In this document: piece by piece, positions 1 to 8,635 of the stretch
Layout: each line of letters starts with the position of its first letter
How positions within the stretch are numbered: position 1 is the stretch's first letter
Assembly (NCBI RefSeq): GCF_000696185.1
Contig: NZ_KK853997.1
Span: forward strand, 264,730 to 328,729
Direction of reading: 5' to 3'
Length of the DNA: 64,000 nt
Origin: Kitasatospora cheerisanensis KCTC 2395
GTDB taxonomy: Bacteria; Actinomycetota; Actinomycetes; Streptomycetales; Streptomycetaceae
Notes under the pieces: generated by a model
The model's database searches: none
What the model was told of the DNA's origin: nothing
What the model saw: only the letters and a program-made list of their open reading frames with translations
Position numbers and translations under genes: made by a program

Positions 1-154
1 CCCGTCTTCAAACCCCGCCTGCCCCACGACGCCCGGCACGCACTCTCGCCGCACCGGGCGAAAGACCAAGTACATCCAGTACGAGGCCTTCCACCCGGCA
101 CGCCGAGAGCACGCACCGGACGCCGCGGGCCTGCGACGCGGGTTTGAAGACGGG
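1..154. repeat. 15-bp perfect inverted repeat flanking 124 bp
   Basis: CCCGTCTTCAAACCC at 1-15 is the exact reverse complement of 140-154. The enclosed 124 bp carry no convincing gene, and the right arm ends 3 bp before the stop codon of the next gene. The arms are too far apart for an ordinary terminator. They could be the ends of a small non-autonomous element or a recombination product. The left arm starts at the window edge, so its true extent is unknown. Confidence 0.5.
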
Positions 155-156
155 CC

Positions 157-834
157 CTACGGCCCTCGCAGCTCCTCCGGGAGCCCGGCCGGAGGCGGCC
201 CGAGCTTCAGCTTCTGCCGGCCGGACGCGGTCCGTTCGGCCGCCCAGCGCCGGAGCGCCCCGGTGTCCTCGGCCGTCTCGCGGAGCTGCCGCGCCGTCCG
301 GTGGGCCTCGACCATCCACGGGATGTCCGTACCCGACAACTGCTGTGCGGCCCGGGCGAGTCGGTCGCGGGCCGTGGGCACGTCGCCGACCAGCCCCGCG
401 GCGATGCCGGCGTGGTAGTTGTCCCAGAGGTTCCCGCGCCGGGCCGGACGGGCGGCCAGGTCCTGCGCCGTCGCCGCGAGAGTGGCGAACCGCGCCCGGT
501 ACCCGGCGACCTCGACCGCGGCCGCCCGCGCGAGCGCCGTCGCCAGCGGCGCGAACTGCGCCTCGTCCTCGTACGGTTCGTGCCCGGCCTCCCGGCCGCC
601 CTGGTGGAACTCCAGGCGGTCGGCGTCCTGCCAGAGCCACATCGCGCCGACGTTCAGGTAGGAGCCCTGGCTCCAGCTCGACGGCTGGAACTCGACGACC
701 CCCAACCACCACCCGTGGTCGTCGATCCAGATCCGCGACCTGCCGCGCTGCTTCAACCCGAGCGGGCGGAGGACCTCACGGGCTGCGGCGGTGACCAGTC
801 GGGTCGCGGGAGAGGTGGCTGCCATGCCGGGCAT
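157..834 (-). CDS. hypothetical protein, DUF4304-like
   Basis: About 225 aa. I do not recognise a named family with certainty. The N-terminal half (TRLVTAAAREVLRPLGLKQ, then IWIDDHGWWLGVVEFQPS and a WLWQ segment) resembles DUF4304-type proteins, with a conserved Trp-rich core. The C-terminal half is Ala/Arg-rich and probably helical. No signal peptide or membrane segment is visible. ATG at 834 is chosen, with ATG at 825 (MAATSP) as an alternative. Neither has a strong ribosome site, and the open frame extends further upstream in unlikely, Arg/Gly-rich sequence. Confidence 0.6.
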   Translation of the reverse strand: MPGMAATSPATRLVTAAAREVLRPLGLKQRGRSRIWIDDHGWWLGVVEFQPSSWSQGSYLNVGAMWLWQDADRLEFHQGGREAGHEPYEDEAQFAPLATALARAAAVEVAGYRARFATLAATAQDLAARPARRGNLWDNYHAGIAAGLVGDVPTARDRLARAAQQLSGTDIPWMVEAHRTARQLRETAEDTGALRRWAAERTASGRQKLKLGPPPAGLPEELRGP

Positions 835-940
835 TCTCGCGCGTCGGACCGACACCGCCCGGCGGCCCCCGACCTCCTCGCGTCCGACCCGACGGCGCGT
901 CACCTCCGGTCCGCCTCCGGCCTGCACCGATAGTGGGCGG

Positions 941-1912
941 ATGAGCGCCCCGCACTCCGTTCCCCGCCGCCGGTCCGTTCTGCTGGCCGGGCTCGGCTGC
1001 GCCCTGACGGCCTGCTCCGCCTCCCACCCGATCGCCCGGAACTTCTCCTCCCCCTCCCCGTCCCCGACGGGCTCCCCGTTCCCCTCCCCCGCCGCCTGGC
1101 AGCCGGGGCCGGGGGAACTCCAACCGGACGTCAAGCTCCGGGCCGTGCAGGTGGTGGAGGCGATCGGCAGCTGGCCGCCGGGCGGGCAGGGCGCGGACGC
1201 GGCCGGGCAGCGGGTGGCGGCACTCGGCCTCCCGGCGGGGCTGGCCGAGCAGGGCGGGCCGCTGCTGGCGGACGCCTCGCAGGCCGCGGTGGAGGTGGTC
1301 TACGCGCAGTACGGCGGGCTGTTGAGCGACTCCGCGAGCGTGCTGGTGGTGTGCCGGCAGTGGCGGACCGGGCCGGACGGCGCGCCGGAGTCCACCGGCA
1401 CCACGGTGGACGTCCGGCTGTCCCGGGCCGAGCCCCGATGGACCGTCACCGCCCTGCACCCCGCCGACCCCGGCCGGGTGGCGGACAGTCTCCCCGACCC
1501 GGCAACCAAGGTCCTCGCCCAGCCCCGGATCGTGCTGCCGCCGGCCGCCGCGGCCGACGTGCGCAGCGGGCAGGTCCACGACGCGGTGCTGACCGCGATG
1601 CTGGCGCTGGCCGGACCGTACAGCTTCCAGGTCAGCGTGGTGCGGTCCGGGCACCCGCAACTGGTGTTCGGCACCGACCGGCCCAGCGACCATCCGAAGG
1701 GCCTGGCCTTCGACACCTGGCAGATCGACGGCCGTCCGGTGGTCGACCCGGCCACCCCGGCCGACCTGGTCGACTCCTTCATGCGGGCCGCCGCGGCCGC
1801 CGGTTCGTACAACGTCGGCGGCCCGCGCCAGCTGTCCGGCGGTGCGACGGCGAACCAGTTCTTCAGCGACCAGACCCACCACGACCACGTGCACGCCGGA
1901 TTCACCGCCTGA
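941..1912 (+). CDS. secreted lipoprotein with M15-peptidase-like metal motif
   Basis: About 323 aa. The N-terminus has RRR followed by a hydrophobic stretch and the lipobox LTAC (Cys25), so the product should be a lipid-anchored surface protein, possibly exported by Tat. A Ser/Pro linker follows. The C-terminal part carries SDHPKGLAFD (about residues 249-258) and HDHVH (about 314-318). These match the His/Asp...His zinc ligands of M15-type D-Ala-D-Ala carboxypeptidases, here in a minimal form. A cell-wall role is an inference. The start is set at ATG 941 because it places the signal peptide at the N-terminus. A hairpin-free gap separates it from the next lipoprotein gene. Confidence 0.75.
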   Translation: MSAPHSVPRRRSVLLAGLGCALTACSASHPIARNFSSPSPSPTGSPFPSPAAWQPGPGELQPDVKLRAVQVVEAIGSWPPGGQGADAAGQRVAALGLPAGLAEQGGPLLADASQAAVEVVYAQYGGLLSDSASVLVVCRQWRTGPDGAPESTGTTVDVRLSRAEPRWTVTALHPADPGRVADSLPDPATKVLAQPRIVLPPAAAADVRSGQVHDAVLTAMLALAGPYSFQVSVVRSGHPQLVFGTDRPSDHPKGLAFDTWQIDGRPVVDPATPADLVDSFMRAAAAAGSYNVGGPRQLSGGATANQFFSDQTHHDHVHAGFTA

Positions 1913-1922
1913 ACAATCTCTT

Positions 1923-1935
1923 TGACGCACCGTCA
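1923..1935. repeat. first copy of dispersed palindrome TGACG-N3-CGTCA
   Basis: This perfect 13-mer lies 10 bp after the stop of the preceding gene. Other perfect copies are at 8626, 11291, 28682, 29749, 29802, 44150, 57371 and 59059. Near copies with one or two changes are at 2882, 5003, 12868, 15734, 17958, 33733, 60256, 62306, 63596 and 63678. In 8626, 11291, 57371 and 59059 the palindrome supplies the TGA stop of a flanking gene on the + or - strand. The same holds for near copies 2882, 5003, 12868, 17958, 60256, 62306 and 63678. Confidence 0.85.
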
Positions 1936-2025
1936 CCGACTCCTGCCGTGCTCGCCGTCGAAATCGCTTGCGCTCCGCCCCCGACCTGCGACAACGTGTC
2001 GCCCGCCGAACTAAGGGGAGTGACG

Positions 2026-2796
2026 GTGAGTGCGGTGACGCGCAGGGGTGGAATGGCCGCGGCAGTGCTGGCGGCCGCATTGACCGGGTGTTCGGCGACG
2101 CCGGCACCGCCGCGGCCGGCGCCCGCGCCGCCCCGTCCGACGGCCACGTCCGCGAGCACCACCGCGCCCGGACCGAACGACCCCGCCCAGGAGCTGGCCC
2201 AGCTCCGCGCGGCGCTGGCCGCAGCCCAGCAGCCGTTCTCGGCGATACTCTCCGTCCAGGTCACCGACGGCACGCTCGACGTGCGGCGGCAGGGGGCGAT
2301 CAACGTGGCGCCGGACGCGCAGACCGGCGCGCTCGGCGTGGTGTCCGTGCAGCAGGACGCCCGCACCCAGACCTATCTGACGGTGACCCGGGACGCCGCC
2401 TGGACCCGCACCGAGGACCGGCCCTGGACGCGGTCGCCGCGCCCGGCCCAGCCGCTGCTCGTCGACCACCGTCCGCTGGCGCAGGCGCTGCTGCGGGCCG
2501 ACCCGGGGTCCTTCCACGGCATGGCGAAGATCCGGACTCTGCACGGCGGAACGGGATTCCACCTGGTCGGACGCCTGCCGGTGGCGCAGCTCGCCGACGC
2601 GCTCGACGCCGACTCCCGCGCGCACCTGGCGGAGCATCAGGTCCCGGACTGCGCGACCGACCTGCTGATCGACGACGCGGGCCGGCTCTCCGAGCTGACG
2701 CTGAGTTGCGAGGCCGGCGGCTACGCCTTCCGGTCCACCACCGGCCTGGCCGAGTTCGGCCCGGTCGCCGAGACCCCGCCGCCCGCCGACCTCTGA
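2026..2796 (+). CDS. putative lipoprotein
   Basis: About 256 aa. Signal peptide with lipobox LTGC, followed by a Pro/Thr/Ser-rich linker, then a soluble domain of about 200 residues whose shape (alternating strands, FSAILSVQVTDG, AWTRTEDRPW, ATDLLIDDAGRL) recalls the LppX/LolA-like lipoprotein fold. The assignment is only by resemblance. GTG at 2026 is chosen because AAGGGGAG (2013-2020) sits 5 bp upstream. GTG at 2020 would overlap the ribosome site. The gene ends just before a strong bidirectional terminator shared with the convergent lamin-tail gene. Confidence 0.7.
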   Translation: MSAVTRRGGMAAAVLAAALTGCSATPAPPRPAPAPPRPTATSASTTAPGPNDPAQELAQLRAALAAAQQPFSAILSVQVTDGTLDVRRQGAINVAPDAQTGALGVVSVQQDARTQTYLTVTRDAAWTRTEDRPWTRSPRPAQPLLVDHRPLAQALLRADPGSFHGMAKIRTLHGGTGFHLVGRLPVAQLADALDADSRAHLAEHQVPDCATDLLIDDAGRLSELTLSCEAGGYAFRSTTGLAEFGPVAETPPPADL

Positions 2797-2834
2797 CCTC
2801 CCGCCTCCGACCACCGTCCCTCGGCCTTCGGGCA

Positions 2835-2876
2835 CGCTGCGGCCCCGGACTCCTTCCGGAGTCCGGGGCCGCAGCG
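2835..2876. terminator. bidirectional intrinsic terminator, 19-bp stem
   Basis: The arms 2835-2853 and 2858-2876 are perfectly complementary and enclose a TTCC loop. It lies between the convergent genes ending at 2796 (+) and 2892 (-). No U-tract follows, as is usual for actinomycete terminators. Confidence 0.9.
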
Positions 2877-2891
2877 CTCGCTGACGGCGGG

Positions 2892-4319
2892 TCAGCAGCT
2901 GATGCTGCCCTTGCGCAGGGCGTGGCTGCTGGTGTTGCTGTCGTCCGACCAGTAGACGGGCTTGCTGCCGCCCACGCACTCGTCGGCGCCGGACAGCGTG
3001 AAGCCCTCGTTGTTGATGTTCGGCATGCCGGACGGGCGGTTGTAGACGGCGGTCACCGCGAAGGCGCCGCTCGCGTTCACCTGGAAGGTGCGGTGCTGGC
3101 CGGAGCAGGTGTCGTCGCAGACCACCCAGAGCCGGTTGGCCTGCGGCTCCCACTGGAGTTCCATCACGCCGGCCAGGCCGCTGCTCACCGTGGCGACCTT
3201 GGTGAACCCGCCGGCCTCCAGCAGCACGTAGCCGTAGACGGTGCCGGAGCCCTCGACGCCGACGAAGAACACGCCGCCGGTGTGCGCGGCGTACCGGCTC
3301 GGGTCGTAGGCGGCGCCGGTGGAGGCGTCCTTGAAGCCCGCACCGGTCAGGTAGCTGTCGGGCACCCAGGTGACGCCCTCCAGGCCGAGGTTGGAGCCGG
3401 TGGCCGGCAGGTCGGCGGTGAGGTTCCACTCGCGGGTGGCGGTCAGCGTGCTGCCGCTGCCGGAGACGTCGTACCGCAGCACGGACAGCCGGCTGGTGGA
3501 CGAGGAGTCGGCGTTGCGCTCGCTGGAGACGTACACGCCGCCGGCCGAGCCCGCGCCGGTCAGCGTGACGCCCTCGTCGTCGGGGGTGCCGGTGCCGCCG
3601 GGGAAGCGCAGCGCCTTGCCGGAGCCCCAGCCGTTGGCGGTGTCGGGCGTCCAGCCGCCGGAGCCGTTCGGGACGAGCCGCCACAGCTTGCCGGAGTTCT
3701 GCGCGCCCCACATCACGCCGCCCTCCTGGTGGAGGCCGGACAGGTCGGTGCCGAACACGTTGGCCGCGTCCGCGGTGGCGACCGTCGAACCGCCGGGCCA
3801 GGCCACCGGCGTCGTGGAACCGCCGCTGCCGGAGCCGCAGTTGTTGGCGGCGCCGAGGGTGAGCGTGGCGGCCTGGGTCCAGCCGCCGGTGCCGTCGGCG
3901 CAGCGCGACCACGACGGGTTGGAGTGCGAGCTCCAGCTGAACGAGTCGACCAGGGTCACGCCGTCCGCCAGGTACAGCCGGGCGCTGTCTGCGGAGCCGA
4001 GGCCGAAGCTGCCGTGCACGTCGAAGGCCTTGAACCCGCCCGGGGCCAGACTGGTGCCCGAGGCGATCTTGTACTTGCTGCTGTCGTTGTCGTCCTTCAG
4101 GATCCACCCCGACAGGTCGATCGTCGCGGCGCCCTTGTTGTACAGCTCGATCGAGTCGTTCACCGACCCGGTCGTCACCACCTCGTTGATCCGGACGTCG
4201 TCCGCCGGCGCGGCGGCGGCCGGCGGGGCCGTCAGCACTCCCACTCCGACGGCGGGCAGGGCGACGGCGGCCAACAGCATCGAGAGGCGACGACGCCACC
4301 TGGGGGCACGCGGTTCCAT
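2892..4319 (-). CDS. secreted lamin-tail-domain protein
   Basis: About 475 aa with a Sec signal peptide (RWRRRLSMLLAAVALPAVGVGVL...AAAAP). Residues about 40-165 form a lamin-tail (LTD) beta-sandwich: RINEVVTTGSVNDSIELYNKG, LSGWILKDD, and a Cys-containing W/G-rich end. The remainder (about 180-475) is a repeated beta-rich region with GGVMWGAQNSGKLWRL, DDEGVTLTG and LGLEGVTWVPDSYL, resembling a beta-propeller of the SdiA-regulated/phytase-like kind. The LTD is known in secreted nucleases and surface proteins, where it acts as a binding module. The substrate here is unknown. GGAGAA lies 5 bp before ATG 4319. Confidence 0.8.
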   Translation of the reverse strand: MEPRAPRWRRRLSMLLAAVALPAVGVGVLTAPPAAAAPADDVRINEVVTTGSVNDSIELYNKGAATIDLSGWILKDDNDSSKYKIASGTSLAPGGFKAFDVHGSFGLGSADSARLYLADGVTLVDSFSWSSHSNPSWSRCADGTGGWTQAATLTLGAANNCGSGSGGSTTPVAWPGGSTVATADAANVFGTDLSGLHQEGGVMWGAQNSGKLWRLVPNGSGGWTPDTANGWGSGKALRFPGGTGTPDDEGVTLTGAGSAGGVYVSSERNADSSSTSRLSVLRYDVSGSGSTLTATREWNLTADLPATGSNLGLEGVTWVPDSYLTGAGFKDASTGAAYDPSRYAAHTGGVFFVGVEGSGTVYGYVLLEAGGFTKVATVSSGLAGVMELQWEPQANRLWVVCDDTCSGQHRTFQVNASGAFAVTAVYNRPSGMPNINNEGFTLSGADECVGGSKPVYWSDDSNTSSHALRKGSISC

Positions 4320-4486
4320 CACGTTCTCCGTCCCTGGCTTCAGTGTGAACACGGCGCCGACCAACCTCCCGACCCCGCCCCAACGAAGCCCCACCGCCAC
4401 CTGTTCCCCTCATGAACGCCCGACGAACGCCCCCTCCGGGAACCGACCCCACCCTCACTCCCGTTCCCACCCCGGGAGGCACCACC

Positions 4487-5005
4487 ATGAAGACCCGCCA
4501 CAAGGGCCGCTCCGGCCCACCGGAGCCGGAAGCACCGTGGAACGAGGTGGTGCCCGGGCTGTGGATGGGCGGCCACCACTGGCTCGACCCCGCCGGGCAG
4601 CGCCACCCGGTGCGGGTCGACGCCGAGTTCGATCTGGTGGTCAGCCTGTTCACGGCCCCCGGCCACGGGCCGGCCCCGGGTGTCGAGCACCTGGTCGCGG
4701 AGATGCCGGACGCGGCCCTGGACGCAGCCCGACTGGCCGCCGTCCAGGCCCTGGCGGAGTGCACCGCTACGGCGGTGGCGGCCGGCCGCCGGGTCCTCGT
4801 CCGCTGCCACAGCGGCTACAACCGTTCCGGGCTGGTGGTCGCCCAGGCGCTGATCGAGCTGGGGGCGGGCAGCGCCGACGCCGTCCGCCGGGTGCGGGAG
4901 CGGCGTTCGCCGTGGGCGCTGAACAACGAGGTGTTCCTCGCCTACCTGGAGACCGGACTCGACACGGCGCGGCTGCTCGGTTCGCTGGACGCGTCCGGGA
5001 ACTGA
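4487..5005 (+). CDS. dual-specificity protein phosphatase family protein
   Basis: About 172 aa. The signature CHSGYNRSG (Cys-X5-Arg-Ser) is the catalytic P-loop of cysteine-based phosphatases, preceded by VLVR. The general-acid region is probably in the MPDAALDAARL segment. The size fits a stand-alone DSP domain acting on phosphoserine, phosphothreonine or phosphotyrosine in the cytoplasm. ATG 4487 is preferred over an upstream ATG at 4412 because GGGAGG (4474-4479) lies 7 bp before it. The gene is divergent from the lamin-tail gene and its partner kinase is unknown. Confidence 0.85.
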   Translation: MKTRHKGRSGPPEPEAPWNEVVPGLWMGGHHWLDPAGQRHPVRVDAEFDLVVSLFTAPGHGPAPGVEHLVAEMPDAALDAARLAAVQALAECTATAVAAGRRVLVRCHSGYNRSGLVVAQALIELGAGSADAVRRVRERRSPWALNNEVFLAYLETGLDTARLLGSLDASGN

Positions 5006-5479
5006 CGGGCTGTCGGTGGGGTGTTGACGGGGTGTTGACGGGTGGAGGCGCGGCCGGGGCGCGGCGGGGCGGCTTGGCTCAGGGTTAGGGGTGGGTTATC
5101 GGCTTCTTATCCGCCGGGGCGGGCAGGTGGGGCGGGGTGGGCGGTGGGCGTAGCCGGGTGGGTACGGGAGCGGTAGGGCGTGGGGTGGGTGGAGGCCGAT
5201 TCCGCTGGTGCTTCGGGTCGAGCGGGCGCGCGGCGGGGTCTGACGGGGTGCCAGGTCGGGGGCTCGGCACCGGTGTTGCGGGTGGCCGAATGCCGCCACC
5301 GGAGTGCTGGCCGAATATGGCAGACACTTGTCAATTGGTATAGGCCAATCGTAGCCTTCGGTCCGTTCGCGGTGTGCCGGGTCCACACCGTGCCGCCCCG
5401 GGGTCGCGCCCCTGGGTGTCGGGCGGACGTGTCCGCCCCTTTTCCCCCACCATCGACCCGGCCTTTCCCGAGGAGAACC
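5006..5479 (+). other. noncoding leader of the LPMO gene
   Basis: This 474-bp gap contains no gene with plausible codon bias. It starts with a degenerate TGACG palindrome at the previous stop, then a GT-rich stretch (about 5010-5280), then the DasR-like box at 5334-5349. It ends with AGGAGAAC as the ribosome site of the LPMO gene. Confidence 0.6.
5334..5349 (+). promoter_or_regulatory. DasR-like responsive element upstream of LPMO
   Basis: ATTGGTATAGGCCAAT matches the DasR consensus ACTGGTCTAGACCAGT at 12 of 16 positions and is itself nearly palindromic. DasR is the GntR-type repressor of chitin and N-acetylglucosamine genes in streptomycetes, released by GlcN-6-P. It lies 131 bp before the LPMO start. 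Confidence 0.7.
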
Positions 5480-6418
5480 ATGTCCTGGTCCCGTCGTCTG
5501 CTCACCGCGTCCGCGGTGGGCGCGGGCGCCCTGGTCGCCACCACCTTCGCCGCCGGCACCGCCGGAGCCCACGGCGCCATGTTCGGACCCGCCAGCCGCG
5601 TCGCCGCCTGCTACGCGGAGGGCCCCGAGACCCCCAAGTCGCAGGTCTGCAAGGACCTCGTCGCGGACAGCGGCACCCAGCCGCTGTACGACTGGAACGA
5701 GGTCAACATCGCCAGCGCCAACGGGCAGAGCCGCCAGATCATCCCCGACGGCCACCTCTGCTCGGCCAACCGCGACAAGTACCGCGCCCTGGACTGGGCC
5801 CGCACCGACTGGCCCGCCACCTCGGTGACGGCCGGCGCGAAGACCTTCAACTTCCGCGTCACCGCGCCCCACCAGGGCGTCATGACGCTGTACATCACCA
5901 ACAGCACCTACAACCCGACCCAGCCGCTGAAGTGGTCCAACCTGGACCTGGCGAACCCGATCGCCATCTTCGCCAGCCCGCGCACCTCGGACAACGGCTA
6001 CTACAACGTCAACGTCAACCTGCCGCAGCGCACCGGCCGCCAGCTGGTCTACATGGTGTGGCAGCGCACCGACAGCCCGGAGGCGTTCTACGGCTGCTCG
6101 GACGTCGACTTCGGCACGAACGGCACCGCCGCCGCGGCCGGCGCGTTCGCCGCCCAGGCCCCGACCGCGCCCACCGAGGCGCAGATCGACGCCGGCGCCT
6201 CGCACTCGCTGGTCTCGCACCACGGCCACGGCGGCGACGTGACGACCGCTCAGGCCGCCACCACCGGTACCGCGGGCGCCTCCGGCACCGCCGCCTCGGT
6301 GACCGCGGACAACAGCAGCAACGCGCTGCTCGGCCTGGCCGGCGCCGCGCTGCTGTCGGCCACCGCCTCGGGCGTGTACCTGGCCCGCCGGATGCGCGGC
6401 GCCGCCGTCACCGCCTGA
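5480..6418 (+). CDS. AA10 lytic polysaccharide monooxygenase, membrane-anchored
   Basis: About 312 aa. Copper enzyme that oxidatively cleaves chitin (or cellulose) chains. The signal peptide (about 1-30) ends in AGA, leaving His31 as mature residue 1. With His131 (APHQGVMTLYIT) it forms the histidine brace. Cysteine pairs and the YMVWQRTDSPEAFYGCSDVDF end are typical of chitin-active AA10 proteins. Unusually there is no carbohydrate-binding module. A His/Gly/Thr linker leads to a hydrophobic helix (about 283-305) and an ARRMRG basic tail, so the enzyme should stay attached to the membrane. ATG 5480 follows AGGAGAAC. It carries its own DasR-like box. Confidence 0.92.
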   Translation: MSWSRRLLTASAVGAGALVATTFAAGTAGAHGAMFGPASRVAACYAEGPETPKSQVCKDLVADSGTQPLYDWNEVNIASANGQSRQIIPDGHLCSANRDKYRALDWARTDWPATSVTAGAKTFNFRVTAPHQGVMTLYITNSTYNPTQPLKWSNLDLANPIAIFASPRTSDNGYYNVNVNLPQRTGRQLVYMVWQRTDSPEAFYGCSDVDFGTNGTAAAAGAFAAQAPTAPTEAQIDAGASHSLVSHHGHGGDVTTAQAATTGTAGASGTAASVTADNSSNALLGLAGAALLSATASGVYLARRMRGAAVTA

Positions 6419-6500
6419 CGGCCCATGGATGCCTGACCCCGGTCAGGCGGGTGGCGCGGCCCCATCCCCCACAGTTCGGGGGCCGCGCCCTCCGTCGTCC

Positions 6501-6560
6501 CGCCCGCTCCGCCCTTCGCCGTTCCGCCTGCGCCGCCCGCTCCGCCCTTCGCCGTTCCGC
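6501..6560 (+). repeat. 27-bp direct repeat, two copies
   Basis: Identical 27-mers at 6501-6527 and 6534-6560 are separated by 6 bp. They are themselves flanked by a repeated 12-mer CCTCCGTCGTCC (6489-6500 and 6563-6574). They lie in the 476-bp gap between the LPMO and chitinase genes, which otherwise holds only the DasR-like box and the chitinase ribosome site. No function is apparent. Confidence 0.7.
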
Positions 6561-6667
6561 AGCCTCCGTCGTCCGTGGTCCGCCCGAGCGCGCCCACCGG
6601 CCCCTGCCTCGCCGCGACGAACCGTCAACTCCTCGTAAAACCGCAGGACTTCACCTTGACGGCCCGG

Positions 6668-6683
6668 ATTGGTCTGGACCATC
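6668..6683 (+). promoter_or_regulatory. DasR-like responsive element upstream of chitinase
   Basis: ATTGGTCTGGACCATC has 11 of 12 matches to the core TGGTCTAGACCA and 12 of 16 to the full DasR consensus. It lies 212 bp before the chitinase start. Confidence 0.75.
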
Positions 6684-6894
6684 TTGAGTGCGCCCCCGCA
6701 CTCACGGCGCAGCTGCGCAGCCGCGAGCCCGTGCCCGCGCGGCCCCGAACGCCCCTGCAAGGCCCTGACCGGCCGCGCACCGCGCACCGCGTGCCGCACA
6801 CAACGCGCCACGCACCCGCCCGGCTTCGCGTCTTGCCCAGCTGCGCAATTGCCGCACCCCCCAACTCCCCCACACCGTCGAGGAGAACCCGCCC

Positions 6895-8522
6895 ATGAGG
6901 CGCGTCACCCTGTCTCTCGCCGCCGGCGCGGCCCTGCTCGTCGCGCCGCTGGCCGCCATCTCGACCGGTCCGGCCGCGGCCGCCGAAGTCTCCGGACTGG
7001 TCGCCGACTACGCCGTGACCCAGAGCTGGTCGAACGGCTTCCAGGCCGGCTACACCGTCACCAACCACACCAACACGACCGTCAACAGCTGGTCGCTCTC
7101 CTTCGACCTGCCGACCGGCGAGACCGTCTCCAGCCTGTGGAACGGCACCCTCACCTCCACCAGCACCTCCACCGGCACCCACTACACGGTGACCTCGCCG
7201 AGCTGGGCCGCGCCGCTCGCCCCGGGACCAGCGCGCCCACCGTCGGCTTCGGCGTCACCACCGGCGCCGCCCAGAGCGCGCCCGTCAACTGCACCATCAA
7301 CAACCAGCCGTGCGCCGGCGCGCCCGCCGACGGTGCGGCGCCGACCGTCCCCGGCAACCTGCACAGCACCGGCGCCGGGCCCGGCAGCATCACCCTCGGC
7401 TGGAACGCCGCCACCGACAACGTCGGCGTCGCCGGCTACCACCTGCGCGAGGGCAGCGACGTCGTCGCCACCGTCACCGGCACCAGCGCCACCGTCCGCG
7501 GACTGCTCCAGGGCAGCAGCCACAGCTTCACCGTCAGCGCCTTCGACGCCGCCGGCAACGAGTCCGCCGCCTCCGCGGCCGTGACCGCCACCGCGGGCAC
7601 CGGCACCACCCCCGGCACCGCCGCCCCCTACGTGGACCTCGGCGCCTACCCGACGCCCAGCCTGCCCGCGCTCTCCGCCGCCAGCGGACTCAAGGAGTTC
7701 TCGCTGGCCTTCATCATCAACGGCAGCCAGCCGTGCACCGCCAGCTGGTTCGGCGCGTACGACCCCGCCACCGGCTGGAACAAGGCCGACATGGACGCCG
7801 TCCGGGCCGCGGGAGGCGACGTCCGTCCGTCGTTCGGCGGTGCGAACGGCACCGAACTGGCGCAGTCCTGCACCACCGTGGCCTCGCTCGCCGCCCAGTA
7901 CCAGAAGGTGGTGGACGTCTACGCGCTCGACCGGGTCGACTTCGACATCGAGGGCACCGCCGTCACCGACCACGCCTCCGTCGACCGCCGCTCCGCCGCC
8001 CTCGCCCAGGTGCAGGCCGCGCAGCGCGCCAAGGGCCGCGAGCTGAAGGTCAGCCTGACCCTGCCGGTGCTGCCCAGCGGCCTCACCGCCGACGGCGTCT
8101 ACATCCTGCAGTCCGCCAAGAACGCCGGCCTGGCCGTCGACCTGGTCAACGTGATGGCGATGGACTTCGGCGACTGGGCCGCCCCGAGCCCCGCCGGCAA
8201 GATGGGCGCCTACGCGATCCAGTCCGCCCAGTCCACCCAGGCGCAGATCCGCTCCGTGTGGACCAACCTGACGGACGCTCAGGCCTACGCCATGGTCGGC
8301 GTCACCCCGATGCTCGGCCAGAACGACACCGCCTCCGAGGTGTTCGGTATCTCCGACGCCCAGCAGCTGATCGCCTTCGCCCAGCAGAACCACCTCGGCG
8401 AGCTGGCCTTCTGGGAGCTGACCCGGGACGCCAACGCCTGCACCGGCTCGCTGCCCAAGTGCACCAACATTCCGCAGACCCCCTACCAGTTCTCGAAGCT
8501 GTTCGCCGCGTACAACGGCTGA
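6895..8522 (+). CDS. GH18 chitinase with CBM2 and FnIII, apparent frameshift
   Basis: About 542 aa when repaired. It hydrolyses chitin outside the cell. Order: Sec signal (1-30), CBM2-type binding domain (about 31-130, SWSNGFQAGYTVTNHT...NSWSLSFDLP), fibronectin III domain (about 140-225) and a GH18 barrel (about 235-542) with the catalytic DRVDFDIEG (DxxDxDxE intact). The frame is broken at 7224-7227. One extra G after CCCCGGG restores PLAPGTSAPTVGFG, the expected end of the CBM. All other domains look under selection, so a missing base in the assembly is more likely than a dead gene. AGGAGAAC precedes ATG 6895. Confidence 0.88.
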
Positions 8523-8635
8523 CCGCCCGGCGGTCGGACTCGCCGATGGGCCGACGACCGGTCGGTCGCCCCTGGTGCACCTGGCACTCGTTGCCTGGCG
8601 CCGGGGCGGCCGACCGGTCCGTCATTGACGGGGCG

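Noticed and set aside
2011..4764. 900-codon minus-strand frame through the lipoprotein, lamin-tail and phosphatase genes
   Set aside because: It mixes shadows of three genes that have signal peptides and motifs in other frames; low-complexity and implausible.
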